Assembly: GCF_001753165.1 (NCBI RefSeq)
Contig: NZ_CP017448.1
Location: 3,165,183 to 3,229,182, forward strand
Length of the DNA: 64,000 nucleotides
Reading direction: 5' to 3'
Source of the DNA: Acidihalobacter aeolianus
GTDB lineage: Bacteria > Pseudomonadota > Gammaproteobacteria > DSM-5130 > Acidihalobacteraceae
The translations under genes and the position numbers were made by a program. A model generated the notes under the pieces. The model was not told where the DNA came from. It ran no database searches and saw only the letters and a program-made list of their open reading frames with translations. Of this stretch, positions 32,442 through 40,905 are shown piece after piece; the first letter of the stretch is position 1, and each line of letters starts with the position of its first letter.

Positions 32442-33185
32442 TCAGTCCGCTGACGCGAGTTCGTCGGCGCGCTTCTGCGCCGCAGTGAAGTCCAGCGTGC
32501 CCTCGTACAGCGCACGGCCGATGATCACGCCACTGACGCCCTCGTCCTCCACCGCGCACAGGGCCTCGATGTCGTCCATGTTGTTGACGCCTCCGGAAGC
32601 GATCACCGGGATATGCACCGACTGCGCCAGCCGAGTGGTCGCCTCGACATTGACGCCGCTGAGCATGCCGTCGCGATTGATGTCGGTGTACACGATGGCG
32701 GCCACCCCGTCCTGCTCGAAATGCTGGGCCAGGTCGATGACGTCATGGTTGGACAGCTTCGACCAGCCATCGACCGCGACGCGTCCGTCCTTGGCGTCCA
32801 GTCCGACGATGATGTGCTGTGGAAACTCCAGGCAGAGGTCGTTGACGAAATGCGGCGCGCTCACCGCCTTGGTGCCGATGATGACGTAGCTGACGCCGGC
32901 GTCGAGATAGGCCTGCACCGTATCCGCGTCGCGGACCCCGCCGCCGACCTGCACCGGCACGTCGGGATAGGTGCGCGCGATCTGCTCGACGATCGCCGCA
33001 TTGCGCCGGCTGCCGGCAAAGGCGCCGTCGAGATCGACCAAATGCAGCCGCCTCGCGCCGGCAGCCACCCAGCGCTCAGCCACCGCCAGGGGGTCTTCGG
33101 AAAAGACCGTGGCATCCTCCATGCGCCCCTGCCGCAGGCGTACGCATTGCCCGTCTTTGAGATCGATCGCCGGTATCAACAACAT
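32442..33185 (-). CDS. hisA: ProFAR isomerase HisA
   Basis: Amadori isomerase converting ProFAR to PRFAR, the fourth step in histidine synthesis. The protein is 247 aa, a (beta/alpha)8 barrel related to HisF. The catalytic Asp pair is D8 in AIDLKDG and the one in YTDINRDGM. Phosphate loops VGGGVRD and ASGGVNN are seen. It is 39 bases downstream of hisH. Confidence 0.97.
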   Translation of the reverse strand: MLLIPAIDLKDGQCVRLRQGRMEDATVFSEDPLAVAERWVAAGARRLHLVDLDGAFAGSRRNAAIVEQIARTYPDVPVQVGGGVRDADTVQAYLDAGVSYVIIGTKAVSAPHFVNDLCLEFPQHIIVGLDAKDGRVAVDGWSKLSNHDVIDLAQHFEQDGVAAIVYTDINRDGMLSGVNVEATTRLAQSVHIPVIASGGVNNMDDIEALCAVEDEGVSGVIIGRALYEGTLDFTAAQKRADELASAD

Positions 33186-33224
33186 GAACCCCTACCTCCC
33201 ATCATCATTGCATTTGCCAGCCAT

Positions 33225-33884
33225 TTAAGTTGTCTGGGGTTCGCCATTCCAGCGCGCGAAATTATGCAGGAGGCGCAAACCGGCCTCCGCGCTTTTCTCA
33301 GGGTGGCACTGAATGGCAAAAATGTTGTCGCACGCCAGCGCGGCGCAGAAATCGATGCCGTACTCCGCGGTACCGGCGACGATGCCCGGGTCCGCGGGTG
33401 CGGCATAGTAGCTGTGCACGAAATAGAAGCGCGAAAGATCGGGTATCCCCGACCATAGCGGATGCGCGCGCGCCTGCCGCACCTGATTCCAACCCATGTG
33501 CGGGATCTTGAGCCTCTCGCCGGTACGCGAATCGCGGGGTGACACGCCGAAATAGCGCACCGTCCCGGGAAACAGGCCGAGCAGCTGGATGCCGCCGTTC
33601 TCCTCGCTATGTTCGAGCAGCACCTGCATACCCATGCAGATGCCGAGAAACGGCCGCTGGCCGGCCACGGTCTTCACGACCTCGGTCAATTCGTGCGCAG
33701 CGATCTCGTGCATGCAGTCGCGTGCCGCACCCTGCCCGGGGAAGACAATGCGGTCGGCCGACAGCACCGCCTGCGGCGAGGAGGTCACTACGATGCGATC
33801 GCCGGCCGGTGCCACGCGCGACAGCGCGTTGACAACCGAACGCAGGTTGCCCATGCCGTAATCGATGACTGCCAGGACGGCCAT
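33225..33884 (-). CDS. hisH: Imidazole glycerol phosphate synthase glutaminase subunit HisH
   Basis: Class-I glutamine amidotransferase that feeds ammonia to HisF. The protein is 219 aa. The catalytic triad is visible: Cys in LGICMGMQVLLEHSE and His/Glu in IQCHPEKS near the C-terminus. The P-loop-like PGQGAARDCM and DYGMGNLRSV are family hallmarks. A 301-base gap to hisB holds a MITE-like element; the rest of the his genes are tightly spaced. Confidence 0.97.
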   Translation of the reverse strand: MAVLAVIDYGMGNLRSVVNALSRVAPAGDRIVVTSSPQAVLSADRIVFPGQGAARDCMHEIAAHELTEVVKTVAGQRPFLGICMGMQVLLEHSEENGGIQLLGLFPGTVRYFGVSPRDSRTGERLKIPHMGWNQVRQARAHPLWSGIPDLSRFYFVHSYYAAPADPGIVAGTAEYGIDFCAALACDNIFAIQCHPEKSAEAGLRLLHNFARWNGEPQTT

Positions 33885-33920
33885 ATCTTTAGTGAACCGG
33901 TCTTGAGTTCGTGGTTGTCT

Positions 33921-34188
33921 TAGGGCCTGTTCACGCTATGGGACGGTTGCTGCCGGAGCCGCTTTGCGTGGTTCGCCAGGCGCCGTGAGCACGGCGCGGC
34001 CGGCCACATGAGCGAACGGCAACACCGCGAGACGCAAAGAGCGGCCCGGCCCTACGGATCGCGGCTGAAAAACCGCCACTCGGCGTTGCTCGTCGCTGAT
34101 TTGGAATCACCAAACTACGCTCCTCGCGCCTTGATTGGCGGTTTTTCAGTCACAACAGCACTCCACCCCATAGCGTGAACAGCCCCTA
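33921..34188. mobile_element. MITE-like element between hisH and hisB
   Basis: A 264-bp non-coding insertion (33923-34186) flanked by TA dinucleotides. Terminal inverted repeats match at 21 of 23 positions when the TA is included (33920-33942 and 34167-34189; core CTGTTCACGCTATGGG). Inside are a perfect 14-bp inverted repeat CTGAAAAACCGCCA / TGGCGGTTTTTCAG (34065-34078, 34136-34149) and a near-perfect one around GCCGCTTTGCGT / ACGCAAAGAGCGGC. There is no transposase frame. TA flanks fit mobilisation by an IS630- or IS5-type transposase. The right end abuts the hisB stop codon. It would be transcribed inside the his mRNA. Confidence 0.75.
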
Positions 34189-34779
34189 GAGTGCGCCCTT
34201 GGTCGAAGGCAACGTCCCCGCGGCGCGGGGGTCGGCTTCCACCGCCATGCGCAGGGCACGGCCCAGGGCCTTGAAGACGGTCTCGGCGATATGGTGCGCG
34301 TTGCGCCCCCGCAGGCTGTCGACATGCAGGGAAACGCCTGCATGATTGACGAAGCCCTGCAGGAACTCGTGGATCAGATCGACATCGAACTCGCCGATGC
34401 GTGCGCGGCGATAGTCCACCTCGTGGACCAGCCCGGGGCGCCCGGAGCAGTCGACGACGACGCGCGCGAGGGCCTCGTCGAGCGGTACGTAGGCATGCCC
34501 GTAGCGACGGATACCGCGCTTGTCGCCCAACGCCTTGGCGAAGGCCTGGCCCAGGGTGATGCCGATATCCTCGAGCGTATGATGCGCGTCGATCTGTAGA
34601 TCGCCCTGCGCCTCCACTTCGAGGTCGAGCAGCCCATGACGGCCCACCTGGTCGAGCATATGGTCGAAGAAGGGCACACCCGTGTCGAGACGGGTCTGGC
34701 CGGTGCCGTCCAGATCGACGCGAACGCGGATCCGGGTTTCCAGGGTTTCGCGCTGAACTTCAGCCGTACGTGCTTGCAT
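34186..34779 (-). CDS. hisB: Imidazoleglycerol-phosphate dehydratase HisB
   Basis: Dehydrates imidazole glycerol phosphate to imidazole acetol phosphate, a Mn2+ enzyme. The protein is 197 aa and monofunctional, without the N-terminal phosphatase domain of enteric HisB. Metal-ligand motifs HHTLEDIG and GRNAHHIAE are present, as is the C-terminal STKGAL. ATG 34779 gives the typical N-terminus. It is the first his gene here. Its TAG stop is built from the TA target of the MITE-like element plus the element's end base. Confidence 0.96.
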   Translation of the reverse strand: MQARTAEVQRETLETRIRVRVDLDGTGQTRLDTGVPFFDHMLDQVGRHGLLDLEVEAQGDLQIDAHHTLEDIGITLGQAFAKALGDKRGIRRYGHAYVPLDEALARVVVDCSGRPGLVHEVDYRRARIGEFDVDLIHEFLQGFVNHAGVSLHVDSLRGRNAHHIAETVFKALGRALRMAVEADPRAAGTLPSTKGAL

Positions 34780-34817
34780 GATGGATGCCGACAGGGCGGG
34801 CGGTAGTCGGGTGTCAG

Positions 34818-34845
34818 AGCATAACATAATGTATCCATAGCCCAA
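34818..34845 (-). promoter_or_regulatory. Candidate sigma-70 promoter for the his-tat transcription unit
   Basis: On the minus strand, TTGGGC (34845-34840) and TATGCT (34823-34818) are 16 bp apart, about 39 bases before the hisB ATG. The gap is shared with the divergent fnr gene. Confidence 0.4.
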
Positions 34846-34934
34846 GCGAATAGCATCCTGGGCACTGGCGATACGCAGAGTGCAAATTTTTGTTAAGCTA
34901 GCGACCCATTGGCTGGCTTGGGAGGATACGCTGC

Positions 34935-35696
34935 GTGGAGCCGACGTCGTCGTTCAACATCCGCACATTGTCCCGCGCCTGCAACGAATGTCAGCTTCAG
35001 GATCTTTGTCTACCGCTAGGCCTGTCCCGCGGCGACATCGAACGCCTCGACAAGATCGTCAACCGGCGCCGCCCCCTGCAACGCGGCGCCACGCTGTTCC
35101 GCCAGGGAGAGGCCTTCCAGGCGCTGTATGCGGTTCGTTCCGGATCGATCAAGACCTACTCCAGCACCAACGGTGGCGAGGAACAGATTCACGCCTTCCT
35201 GCTGCCGGGTGAACTGCTCGGGCTCGACGCCATCGGCGGTGGACTCCACCCGGAATCGGCCGTGGCCCTGGAAACCACCAGCGTCTGCGAACTGCCCTTT
35301 GACCGCCTGCAATCGCTGGCGCACGAGGTCGACGGACTGCAGCGACAGTTGCTGCGCATCATGAGTCGAGAGCTCAACTCCGACGAACAGTTCATGCGTC
35401 TGCTCGCCAACCGTAGCGCCGAGGAGCGGCTGGCCAGCTTCCTGCTCAACCTCGCCTCACGCTTCGAACTGCGCGGCTACTCCGCACAAGCCTTCAATCT
35501 GAGCATGTCGCGCAGCGACATCGGCAATTACCTCGGCCTCGCGGTCGAGACCGTGAGCCGGCTGTTCACCCGTTTTCAGCAGGACGGGCTGATCGCCGTC
35601 GAGCGCAAGGCGATTCGGTTGCTCGAACGCGAACGCCTCTCCGAGCTCTGCAATCTGGGCGTCCCGGTCGCCCCACCCAAGCACTACCAGGGCTGA
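34935..35696 (+). CDS. fnr: FNR/ANR-type oxygen-sensing transcriptional regulator
   Basis: 253 aa. Global regulator that senses oxygen through a 4Fe-4S cluster. The cluster ligands match Escherichia coli FNR spacing: C16, C19, C25 in [11 protein letters not shown] and a fourth, C118, in TSVCELPF. The cyclic-nucleotide-like domain (about 40-150) and the Crp-type helix-turn-helix ([22 protein letters not shown], near 190-211 in parts) are intact. GTG 34935 has a GGAGG ribosome binding site 9 bases upstream. It is divergent from hisB and converges on dtd with a gap of 4 bases. Confidence 0.96.
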   Translation: MEPTSSFNIRTLSRACNECQLQDLCLPLGLSRGDIERLDKIVNRRRPLQRGATLFRQGEAFQALYAVRSGSIKTYSSTNGGEEQIHAFLLPGELLGLDAIGGGLHPESAVALETTSVCELPFDRLQSLAHEVDGLQRQLLRIMSRELNSDEQFMRLLANRSAEERLASFLLNLASRFELRGYSAQAFNLSMSRSDIGNYLGLAVETVSRLFTRFQQDGLIAVERKAIRLLERERLSELCNLGVPVAPPKHYQG

Positions 35697-35700
35697 TCCA

Positions 35701-36162
35701 CTACACGCGACCAGCCTCGTCCGGCGGTACCCTCAAGCGGAAGGTGACCGGCCCCTCGTTGACCAGTGCAACCGACATATTCGCCCCAAAGCGCCCTGTG
35801 GCCACCGGCGCATGCTGCGCTCTTGCGGCGCCGACCAGATGCTCGAAGCACGCCCGCGCCTGCTCCGGATCGGCCGCCGAGGCAAAACCCGGACGCATGC
35901 CCTTATCCGTATCCGCCGCGAGCGTGAACTGGGAAACCAGCAACAACCCCCCTTGGGTATCGCGCAGGCTCAGATTCATCCGGCCCTCACAGTCGGCGAA
36001 CACCCGATAGCCGAGGATACGTTCCAGGATTCGATCCGCCTGCGCGAAGCCGTCGCCGCGCTCGACGCCCAGCAGTACCATCAAACCCGCACCGATTTCG
36101 CCCACCGTCTCGCCCTCGACGCTGACGCTGGCCTGGCTGACGCGCTGCAGCAGGGCGATCAC
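35701..36162 (-). CDS. dtd: D-aminoacyl-tRNA deacylase Dtd
   Basis: Removes D-amino acids (and glycine) from mischarged tRNA. The protein is 153 aa, the usual length. The two active-site signatures are present: SQFTLAADTDKG near residues 77-88 and the cross-subunit NEGPVTF near 136-142. It overlaps the upstream pip gene by 4 bases (same strand), a coupling seen in related genomes. Confidence 0.96.
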   Translation of the reverse strand: MIALLQRVSQASVSVEGETVGEIGAGLMVLLGVERGDGFAQADRILERILGYRVFADCEGRMNLSLRDTQGGLLLVSQFTLAADTDKGMRPGFASAADPEQARACFEHLVGAARAQHAPVATGRFGANMSVALVNEGPVTFRLRVPPDEAGRV

Positions 36163-37115
36163 GCCAACCGCGCCGCCAAACCGTTGGTGGCCCGGATCAA
36201 GGCGTCCACGATGCCCGGCTCAGCCGCCGAATGCCCGGCATCGGGCACGATCTCCAGCTGTGAGCCCGACCAGGCCTGGGACAACGCCCAGGCCTGGTCG
36301 ACGGGGCAGATCACGTCATAACGGCCATGCACGATGACCCCGGGAGTGCCCGCCAGCCGCCCGGCTTGCGCCAGCAACTGATCCGGCTCCAGGAAACCCT
36401 GGTGCACGAAGTAGTGATTTTCGATCCGCGCCAGCGCCAGGGCCACGTGGGGATCGGCGAAGTGTTCCTCCACCGTCACGTTGGGATACAACGTCGCAGT
36501 ACGCCCCTCCCACAGCGACCAGGCCCGTGCTGCCGCCATCCTCGCCACCTCGTCTTCGCCCACCAGGCGGCGACGGTAGGCGCCCACCAGATCGCCGCGC
36601 TCGGCAGCGGGTATGGGGGCCAGGAAATCCTGCCAGTAATCGGGGAACAGACGACCCGCGCCGGACTGATAGAACCAGGCGATGTCCTGTGCGCGGCACA
36701 GGAAGATGCCGCGCAGGACCGCTCCGCGCACGCGCTCAGGATGCGCTTCCGCATAGGCAAGACCCAGGGTGGCGCCCCACGACCCTCCGAATAGCACCCA
36801 ACGATCGATTTCCAGGTATTCCCGAATGCGCTCGATGTCGGCGACCAGATGGGCGGTCGTGTTGTCGGTCAGTTCCGCATGCGGGGTGGAGCGCCCGCTG
36901 CCACGCTGGTCGAAAAGCACGATACGATAGATCGCCGGATCGAAAAACCGGCGGTGCCAGGCCTCGCAGCCCGAGCCGGGGCCGCCGTGCAGAAACACCA
37001 CCGGCAGACCGTCCGGCCGGCCGCACTCCTCCACATACAGGGTATGGCGATCGTCCACCTCCAACGCGTGCGTGCGATAGGGCAGAATATTGGGGAACAG
37101 GCTCAAGCGGTTCAT
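36159..37115 (-). CDS. pip: Proline iminopeptidase (alpha/beta hydrolase)
   Basis: 318 aa, cytoplasmic alpha/beta hydrolase that removes N-terminal proline from peptides. Oxyanion motif HGGPGSG is near residues 43-49, nucleophile Ser in GGSWGATLG near 110-118, Asp in GRYDVICP and His in DAGHSAAE near the C-terminus. ATG 37115 has an AAGGAAG ribosome binding site; a longer in-frame start at 37181 adds a non-family leader. It overlaps dtd by 4 bases and is divergent from the TtcA-family gene. Confidence 0.94.
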   Translation of the reverse strand: MNRLSLFPNILPYRTHALEVDDRHTLYVEECGRPDGLPVVFLHGGPGSGCEAWHRRFFDPAIYRIVLFDQRGSGRSTPHAELTDNTTAHLVADIERIREYLEIDRWVLFGGSWGATLGLAYAEAHPERVRGAVLRGIFLCRAQDIAWFYQSGAGRLFPDYWQDFLAPIPAAERGDLVGAYRRRLVGEDEVARMAAARAWSLWEGRTATLYPNVTVEEHFADPHVALALARIENHYFVHQGFLEPDQLLAQAGRLAGTPGVIVHGRYDVICPVDQAWALSQAWSGSQLEIVPDAGHSAAEPGIVDALIRATNGLAARLA

Positions 37116-37209
37116 CGGTCTTCCTTCTGCATGAATGGCCGGGCACGCCGCACAGCATAACCCGGTCCGCGCGCTTGCCATTGCGCGCCGGTCAACCTAT
37201 TTTGCGCGC

Positions 37210-37965
37210 ATGAACACTCCACATCCCATTCCGGCTCCGCCGCCGAAGTCGCTGACCCGCCTCACCGGGCGCGCCCTGGTCGATTTTCGCATGATCCGCG
37301 AGGGCGACCGCGTCCTGCTCGGCCTATCCGGCGGCAAGGACTCGCTCAGCCTGCTGATGCTGCTGCTGCACTTCCAGCGGCGAGCGCCGATCCGTTTCGA
37401 GCTCGGCGCGGTCACCGTCGACCCGCAGTCGCCGGATTTCGATCCCAGCCCGCTGATCCCCTATCTGGCCGCACTCGGCGTGCCATATCTCTACGAGCGC
37501 GAACGGATACTCGAACTGGCCGAGTCGCACATGGACAACGACTCGTTCTGCGCCTTCTGCGCACGCATGAAGCGCGGCGTGATGTACTCGGCCGCACGGC
37601 GCGAGGGCTACAATGTCATCGCCCTGGCGCAGCACCTGGACGATCTGGCGGAGAGCTTCCTGATGTCGGCCTTTCATGGCGGCCAGCTGCGCACCATGAA
37701 GGCCCACTATCGCATCGATGCCGGCGACCTGCGCGTGATCCGCCCGCTGGTCTACGTGCGCGAACGCCAGACGCGCGCCTTTGCCGAAAGTGCACATCTG
37801 CCGGTGATCAGCGAAAACTGCCCCGCCTGCTTCGCCATGCCGACGCAGCGCGAGCACATGAAGCAGCTGCTCGCGCAACAGGAGGCCGAGCAACCGCGGC
37901 TGTTCCGCAATCTGCTTTCCACGCTCAGACCGCTGATGTCCGCGGGGCTCCCGGACGACGCCTGA
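37210..37965 (+). CDS. TtcA-family tRNA 2-thiolation ATPase
   Basis: 251 aa PP-loop ATPase related to TtcA, which makes 2-thiocytidine-32 in tRNA with a 4Fe-4S cluster. The PP-loop is LSGGKDSLS near residues 38-46. Cysteine pairs CAFC (near 118) and CPAC (near 205) are seen. TtcA of Escherichia coli has CSLC and a single later Cys; here the second site is a CxxC. This makes it TtcA-like rather than a certain orthologue. ATG 37210 chosen because an upstream frame start (37135) lies in the divergent promoter gap. Confidence 0.78.
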   Translation: MNTPHPIPAPPPKSLTRLTGRALVDFRMIREGDRVLLGLSGGKDSLSLLMLLLHFQRRAPIRFELGAVTVDPQSPDFDPSPLIPYLAALGVPYLYERERILELAESHMDNDSFCAFCARMKRGVMYSAARREGYNVIALAQHLDDLAESFLMSAFHGGQLRTMKAHYRIDAGDLRVIRPLVYVRERQTRAFAESAHLPVISENCPACFAMPTQREHMKQLLAQQEAEQPRLFRNLLSTLRPLMSAGLPDDA

Positions 37966-37969
37966 CCCC

Positions 37970-38827
37970 GTGCGCGAACTCCTCGTCCGCTGGCTGCTCG
38001 GGCTGTTCGCCCACCTGCCGCTGCGCACCAACCAGACCCTCGGCGGCGCGCTGGGCGCGCTGGCCTGGCGGCTGTCGCCCAAGCTGCGTCGGGAAACCCT
38101 CGACAACCTCGCCCGCTGTTTTCCGGAACATGACCCTGCCTGGCGGCTGCGCATCGGTCGTCGCAGCCTGATCGAAAGCGCGCGCGCCATGGCCGAGGCG
38201 CCCTGGCTATGGCGTCAGGACGCCCGCAAACTGCGCAGCCTGCTGAGCTACGGCGAACACGCCGAATTGCTCGAGACCGCCGGCGCACACGGCGAGGCGA
38301 TCATCGCGACGCCCCATCTCGGCAGTTGGGAATTCGCCGGTTTATGCCTGGCCACCCTGCGCCCGACCACCGCGCTCTACCGTCCTCCGCGCATGAAGAC
38401 CCTGGACGGCTTCATCCGCGGAGCGCGCAGCCGCACCGGTTCCGAGCTTGTCCCCACGACGCTGGCGGGCCTGCGCGCGCTGCGGCGCAGGCTGGACGAT
38501 GGCGGCGTCGTCGGCATGCTGCCCGATCAGACGCCCAAGGGCAGCGGCGGCGTATTCGCCCCCTTCTTCGGCCAGCCGGCCTACACCATGCGTCTGCTGT
38601 CGCAGCTGGCGCGACGCGCGCACACGCCGGTCGTGCTCGCCTTCTGCGAGCGCCTGCCGCGCGGCCGGGGCTATCGCGTGCACTGCGTTGCAGCCGGGCC
38701 CGAGATCCACGCCGAGGACCCCGCCGTCGCGGCCGGCGAACTCAATCGCTGCATCGAGACATTGATCCGTCTATGCCCCGAGCAGTATCTGTGGAGCTAT
38801 CGGCGCTTCGCGCGTCGCCCCGGCTAA
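37970..38827 (+). CDS. LpxL/HtrB-type lysophospholipid/lipid A acyltransferase
   Basis: 285 aa inner-membrane acyltransferase. The N-terminal helix (about 3-20) is followed by the HX4E-type motif HLGSWEF near residue 105. DQTPKGSGGVFAPFFGQPA near 184-202 and SYRRFARRP at the C-terminus are typical of LpxL/LpxM proteins. The start is a GTG 4 bases after the TtcA-family stop. Whether it acylates lipid A late or another lipid cannot be told from sequence. Confidence 0.9.
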   Translation: MRELLVRWLLGLFAHLPLRTNQTLGGALGALAWRLSPKLRRETLDNLARCFPEHDPAWRLRIGRRSLIESARAMAEAPWLWRQDARKLRSLLSYGEHAELLETAGAHGEAIIATPHLGSWEFAGLCLATLRPTTALYRPPRMKTLDGFIRGARSRTGSELVPTTLAGLRALRRRLDDGGVVGMLPDQTPKGSGGVFAPFFGQPAYTMRLLSQLARRAHTPVVLAFCERLPRGRGYRVHCVAAGPEIHAEDPAVAAGELNRCIETLIRLCPEQYLWSYRRFARRPG

Positions 38828-38876
38828 GAGCCGACCAAACGCCGCCCTGCCCTCTTGCGTCGACTAGACTCATTAG

Positions 38877-38899
38877 CTGTCCCGATCATCCCGGGACAG
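38877..38899 (+). promoter_or_regulatory. Inverted repeat upstream of the orphan binding protein
   Basis: CTGTCCCG (38877-38884) and CGGGACAG (38892-38899) form a perfect 8-bp inverted repeat with a 7-nt spacer, 31 bases before the start codon. It may be an operator or a terminator for the upstream acyltransferase; no T-tract follows. Confidence 0.35.
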
Positions 38900-38929
38900 A
38901 CAACTATCACAACGAAAGGGGGATTCACC

Positions 38930-39904
38930 ATGTTGCGCAATCTGTTGCTCGTTTCCGCCATCGGCCTGCTGCCGGCAGCCGCCATGGCCGCCAGCCACGA
39001 GGCCATGGCGGTGAACAAGGATGCCGCAGGGCTGCATCACGACTACCGGACCTTCGAATCCGGTGGGAAGGTCGCCTACGGCCGGATCGGCGATTCCTAC
39101 AAGGCCGATCTCGTCATGTATCTCGCCGGCAATCAGTTCATGGTCATGGACGATCTGATCAAGGACTTCCAGAAGCGCCATCCGGACATCAGGTCCGTGT
39201 ACGTCGAGACCATCCCGCCCGGCCAGATCCTGAAGGGCCAGATCCTCAACCAGGGCGAGATCAACAAGCAGAAGACGGCCAGGAATCCGGATCTGTACGC
39301 CAGCGTCAATCTCGACCACCTGCGCACGCTGGCCGGCAAGGGGCTGATGAAGGAGTACATGATCTACACCCACAACAAGCTGGAGATCATGGTCGGCAAG
39401 GGCAATCCCAAGGGCATCACGGGCGTGGCCGACCTGGCGCGCGACGATGTGGTGGTCTCGCTGCCCAATCCGATAACCGAGGGCATCGCCAAGTTCTACG
39501 TGATGCCCATGCTCAAGCAGAACGGCCTCTACGAAAAACTGACCGCGGACCGTAGCTGCAAGCACTGCTGGGCGATCCCCAAGAAGACCTGGTTTACCGC
39601 CCGCCACCACCGCGAAACGCCCTACCGCATTGCGCACGGCACGGCGGACGCGGGCATCCTGTGGGCTACCGAGGTGGTCTATGCCCAGTCGCTGGGCAGC
39701 CCGGTGGAGGGTGTCGCCCTGCCGCCCAAGGACAGCATGGCCGACCAGGTCGGCTACGCCATCGGCGGCCTGACCAACGGGCGCAATCAGGCCAATGCCA
39801 AGCGATTCCTGGAATACCTGGCCACCGACTCGGCACAGGCGATCTACGAGAAGCACGGCTTCATCCGCGCCACGCCAAAGGAGCTCGAACTCAAGGCGCT
39901 CTGA
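38930..39904 (+). CDS. Periplasmic ABC-type solute-binding protein, orphan
   Basis: 324 aa. A signal peptide ends near residue 22 (LLPAAAMAASH). The mature part has the type-2 periplasmic binding fold: LVMYLAGNQFMVMDDLIKDF near the N-terminus, YTHNKLEIMVGKGNPKGI in the middle and FLEYLATDSAQAIYEKHGF near the C-terminus, resembling ModA/WtpA-like oxyanion binders and related families. An unusual CKHC pair (C210, C213) sits in the second lobe. No permease or ATPase is adjacent. A ribosome binding site (AAAGGGGG) precedes ATG 38930. Ligand is unknown. Confidence 0.82.
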   Translation: MLRNLLLVSAIGLLPAAAMAASHEAMAVNKDAAGLHHDYRTFESGGKVAYGRIGDSYKADLVMYLAGNQFMVMDDLIKDFQKRHPDIRSVYVETIPPGQILKGQILNQGEINKQKTARNPDLYASVNLDHLRTLAGKGLMKEYMIYTHNKLEIMVGKGNPKGITGVADLARDDVVVSLPNPITEGIAKFYVMPMLKQNGLYEKLTADRSCKHCWAIPKKTWFTARHHRETPYRIAHGTADAGILWATEVVYAQSLGSPVEGVALPPKDSMADQVGYAIGGLTNGRNQANAKRFLEYLATDSAQAIYEKHGFIRATPKELELKAL

Positions 39905-39924
39905 GCGGACGGGCTTTCTGCTGA

Positions 39925-39955
39925 AACGGGCCGGATGCCGGGCATCCGGCCCGTT
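39925..39955. terminator. Strong bidirectional terminator hairpin
   Basis: A perfect 14-bp stem (AACGGGCCGGATGC / GCATCCGGCCCGTT) with a 3-nt loop lies between convergent genes, 20 bases after the binding-protein stop. CGTTCTATTT follows on the plus side. It can serve both strands. Confidence 0.8.
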
Positions 39956-39959
39956 CGTT

Positions 39960-40289
39960 CTATTTGGGCGCTTCCCCGGCGCGCGCCAGGCGTCGGCGAA
40001 ACACGGCCATCTCCTTGGCTGCCTGCTTGTCGCCGCGCGCCTCGGCTACTTCGATTCCGCGGTCGTAGGCCTCGATTGCCGCGTCGGTCTGGCCCGCATC
40101 CGCAAGGGCACGCCCCAGCAGCTTCCATGCAGCCGAATACTGGGAATCCTGCGCCACCGCCTCGCGCAGATGCGCGACGGCCTCGTCCACCCGCCCGGCC
40201 TTGAGACAGGCTCCGCCCAGGGTGAAACGCAGCAGGGCGTTGTCCTGCCCCGCGGCGAGCATGGCCTCGAAACGCTCGATCATGTCCAT
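39960..40289 (-). CDS. Small TPR-repeat protein
   Basis: 109 aa. Three tetratricopeptide repeats are visible, for example ALLRFTLGGACLKAGRVDEA, SAAWKLLGRALADAGQTDAA and the partial last repeat. No signal peptide or membrane segment. It is 9 bases downstream of the methyltransferase gene on the same strand. Probably a protein-interaction adaptor; partner unknown. Confidence 0.85.
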   Translation of the reverse strand: MDMIERFEAMLAAGQDNALLRFTLGGACLKAGRVDEAVAHLREAVAQDSQYSAAWKLLGRALADAGQTDAAIEAYDRGIEVAEARGDKQAAKEMAVFRRRLARAGEAPK

Positions 40290-40298
40290 GACGCCAGG

Positions 40299-40904
40299 CT
40301 AAGCCGGCAAGGGCGGGTCGGCAAGCCCGCCCGGCAACCGCCGGAACACCGCGTAGACCTCGTCGCGCAGCCCCTGCGTCGTATCGCCGAGCGCACCCTC
40401 CTCGCGGTACACGCAGAGCGCCAGTGTCGGAAAGAGGCGCGGCAGCTCGCCGCACGCAAGCCGGAAAGCCGGGCGGCGCGGCCCGCGCGCGGGGTCGACT
40501 TCCGCCGGGCCGAAGGTCTGGTAGAACAGCAGTCCGCCCGGTTTCAGCGCATCGGCCAGTCGCGGCGCCAGTGCACGTTCCAGAAAGCGGCTCACCACGA
40601 TGACGTCGAAGGCCTCGGCCGGCGGTGGATCGGCGACCACGTCCCTGATCTCCGTCGCCAGCCCCAGACCCACGGCCGCACGTTCGAGGGCCGCAATCGC
40701 CGTCGGCGAACTGTCCCAGGCAGCGGTATCCAACCCGCGATGCGCCAGGAACAGGGCGTTGGCGCCCAGGCCGCAGGCGAGATCCAGCGCACGCCCCTGC
40801 GCCGGCAGCAAGTGCGCGAAATCGAGCAGGACCTGCGCCGGTTGCGCTTCGCGCAGGTCGCGTCCGGCGTAGCGCACGTCCCAGTCGGGCGTATCGCCGG
40901 ACAT
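40299..40904 (-). CDS. SAM-dependent methyltransferase, TehB-like
   Basis: 201 aa class-I methyltransferase. The SAM-binding motif I is LDLACGLGANALFLA near residues 41-55, followed by a motif II Asp (AAWDSS). Motif IV/post-IV lies around VIVVSRFLER. The family resembles TehB-type small-molecule methyltransferases. It begins 1 base after the trkH stop, so it is probably transcribed with the trk genes. Substrate not predictable. Confidence 0.85.
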   Translation of the reverse strand: MSGDTPDWDVRYAGRDLREAQPAQVLLDFAHLLPAQGRALDLACGLGANALFLAHRGLDTAAWDSSPTAIAALERAAVGLGLATEIRDVVADPPPAEAFDVIVVSRFLERALAPRLADALKPGGLLFYQTFGPAEVDPARGPRRPAFRLACGELPRLFPTLALCVYREEGALGDTTQGLRDEVYAVFRRLPGGLADPPLPA

Positions 40905-40905
40905 C

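Noticed and set aside
33931-34113. 60-codon minus-strand frame inside the MITE-like element
   Set aside because: Lies entirely within inverted repeats; no transposase motif or start signal.
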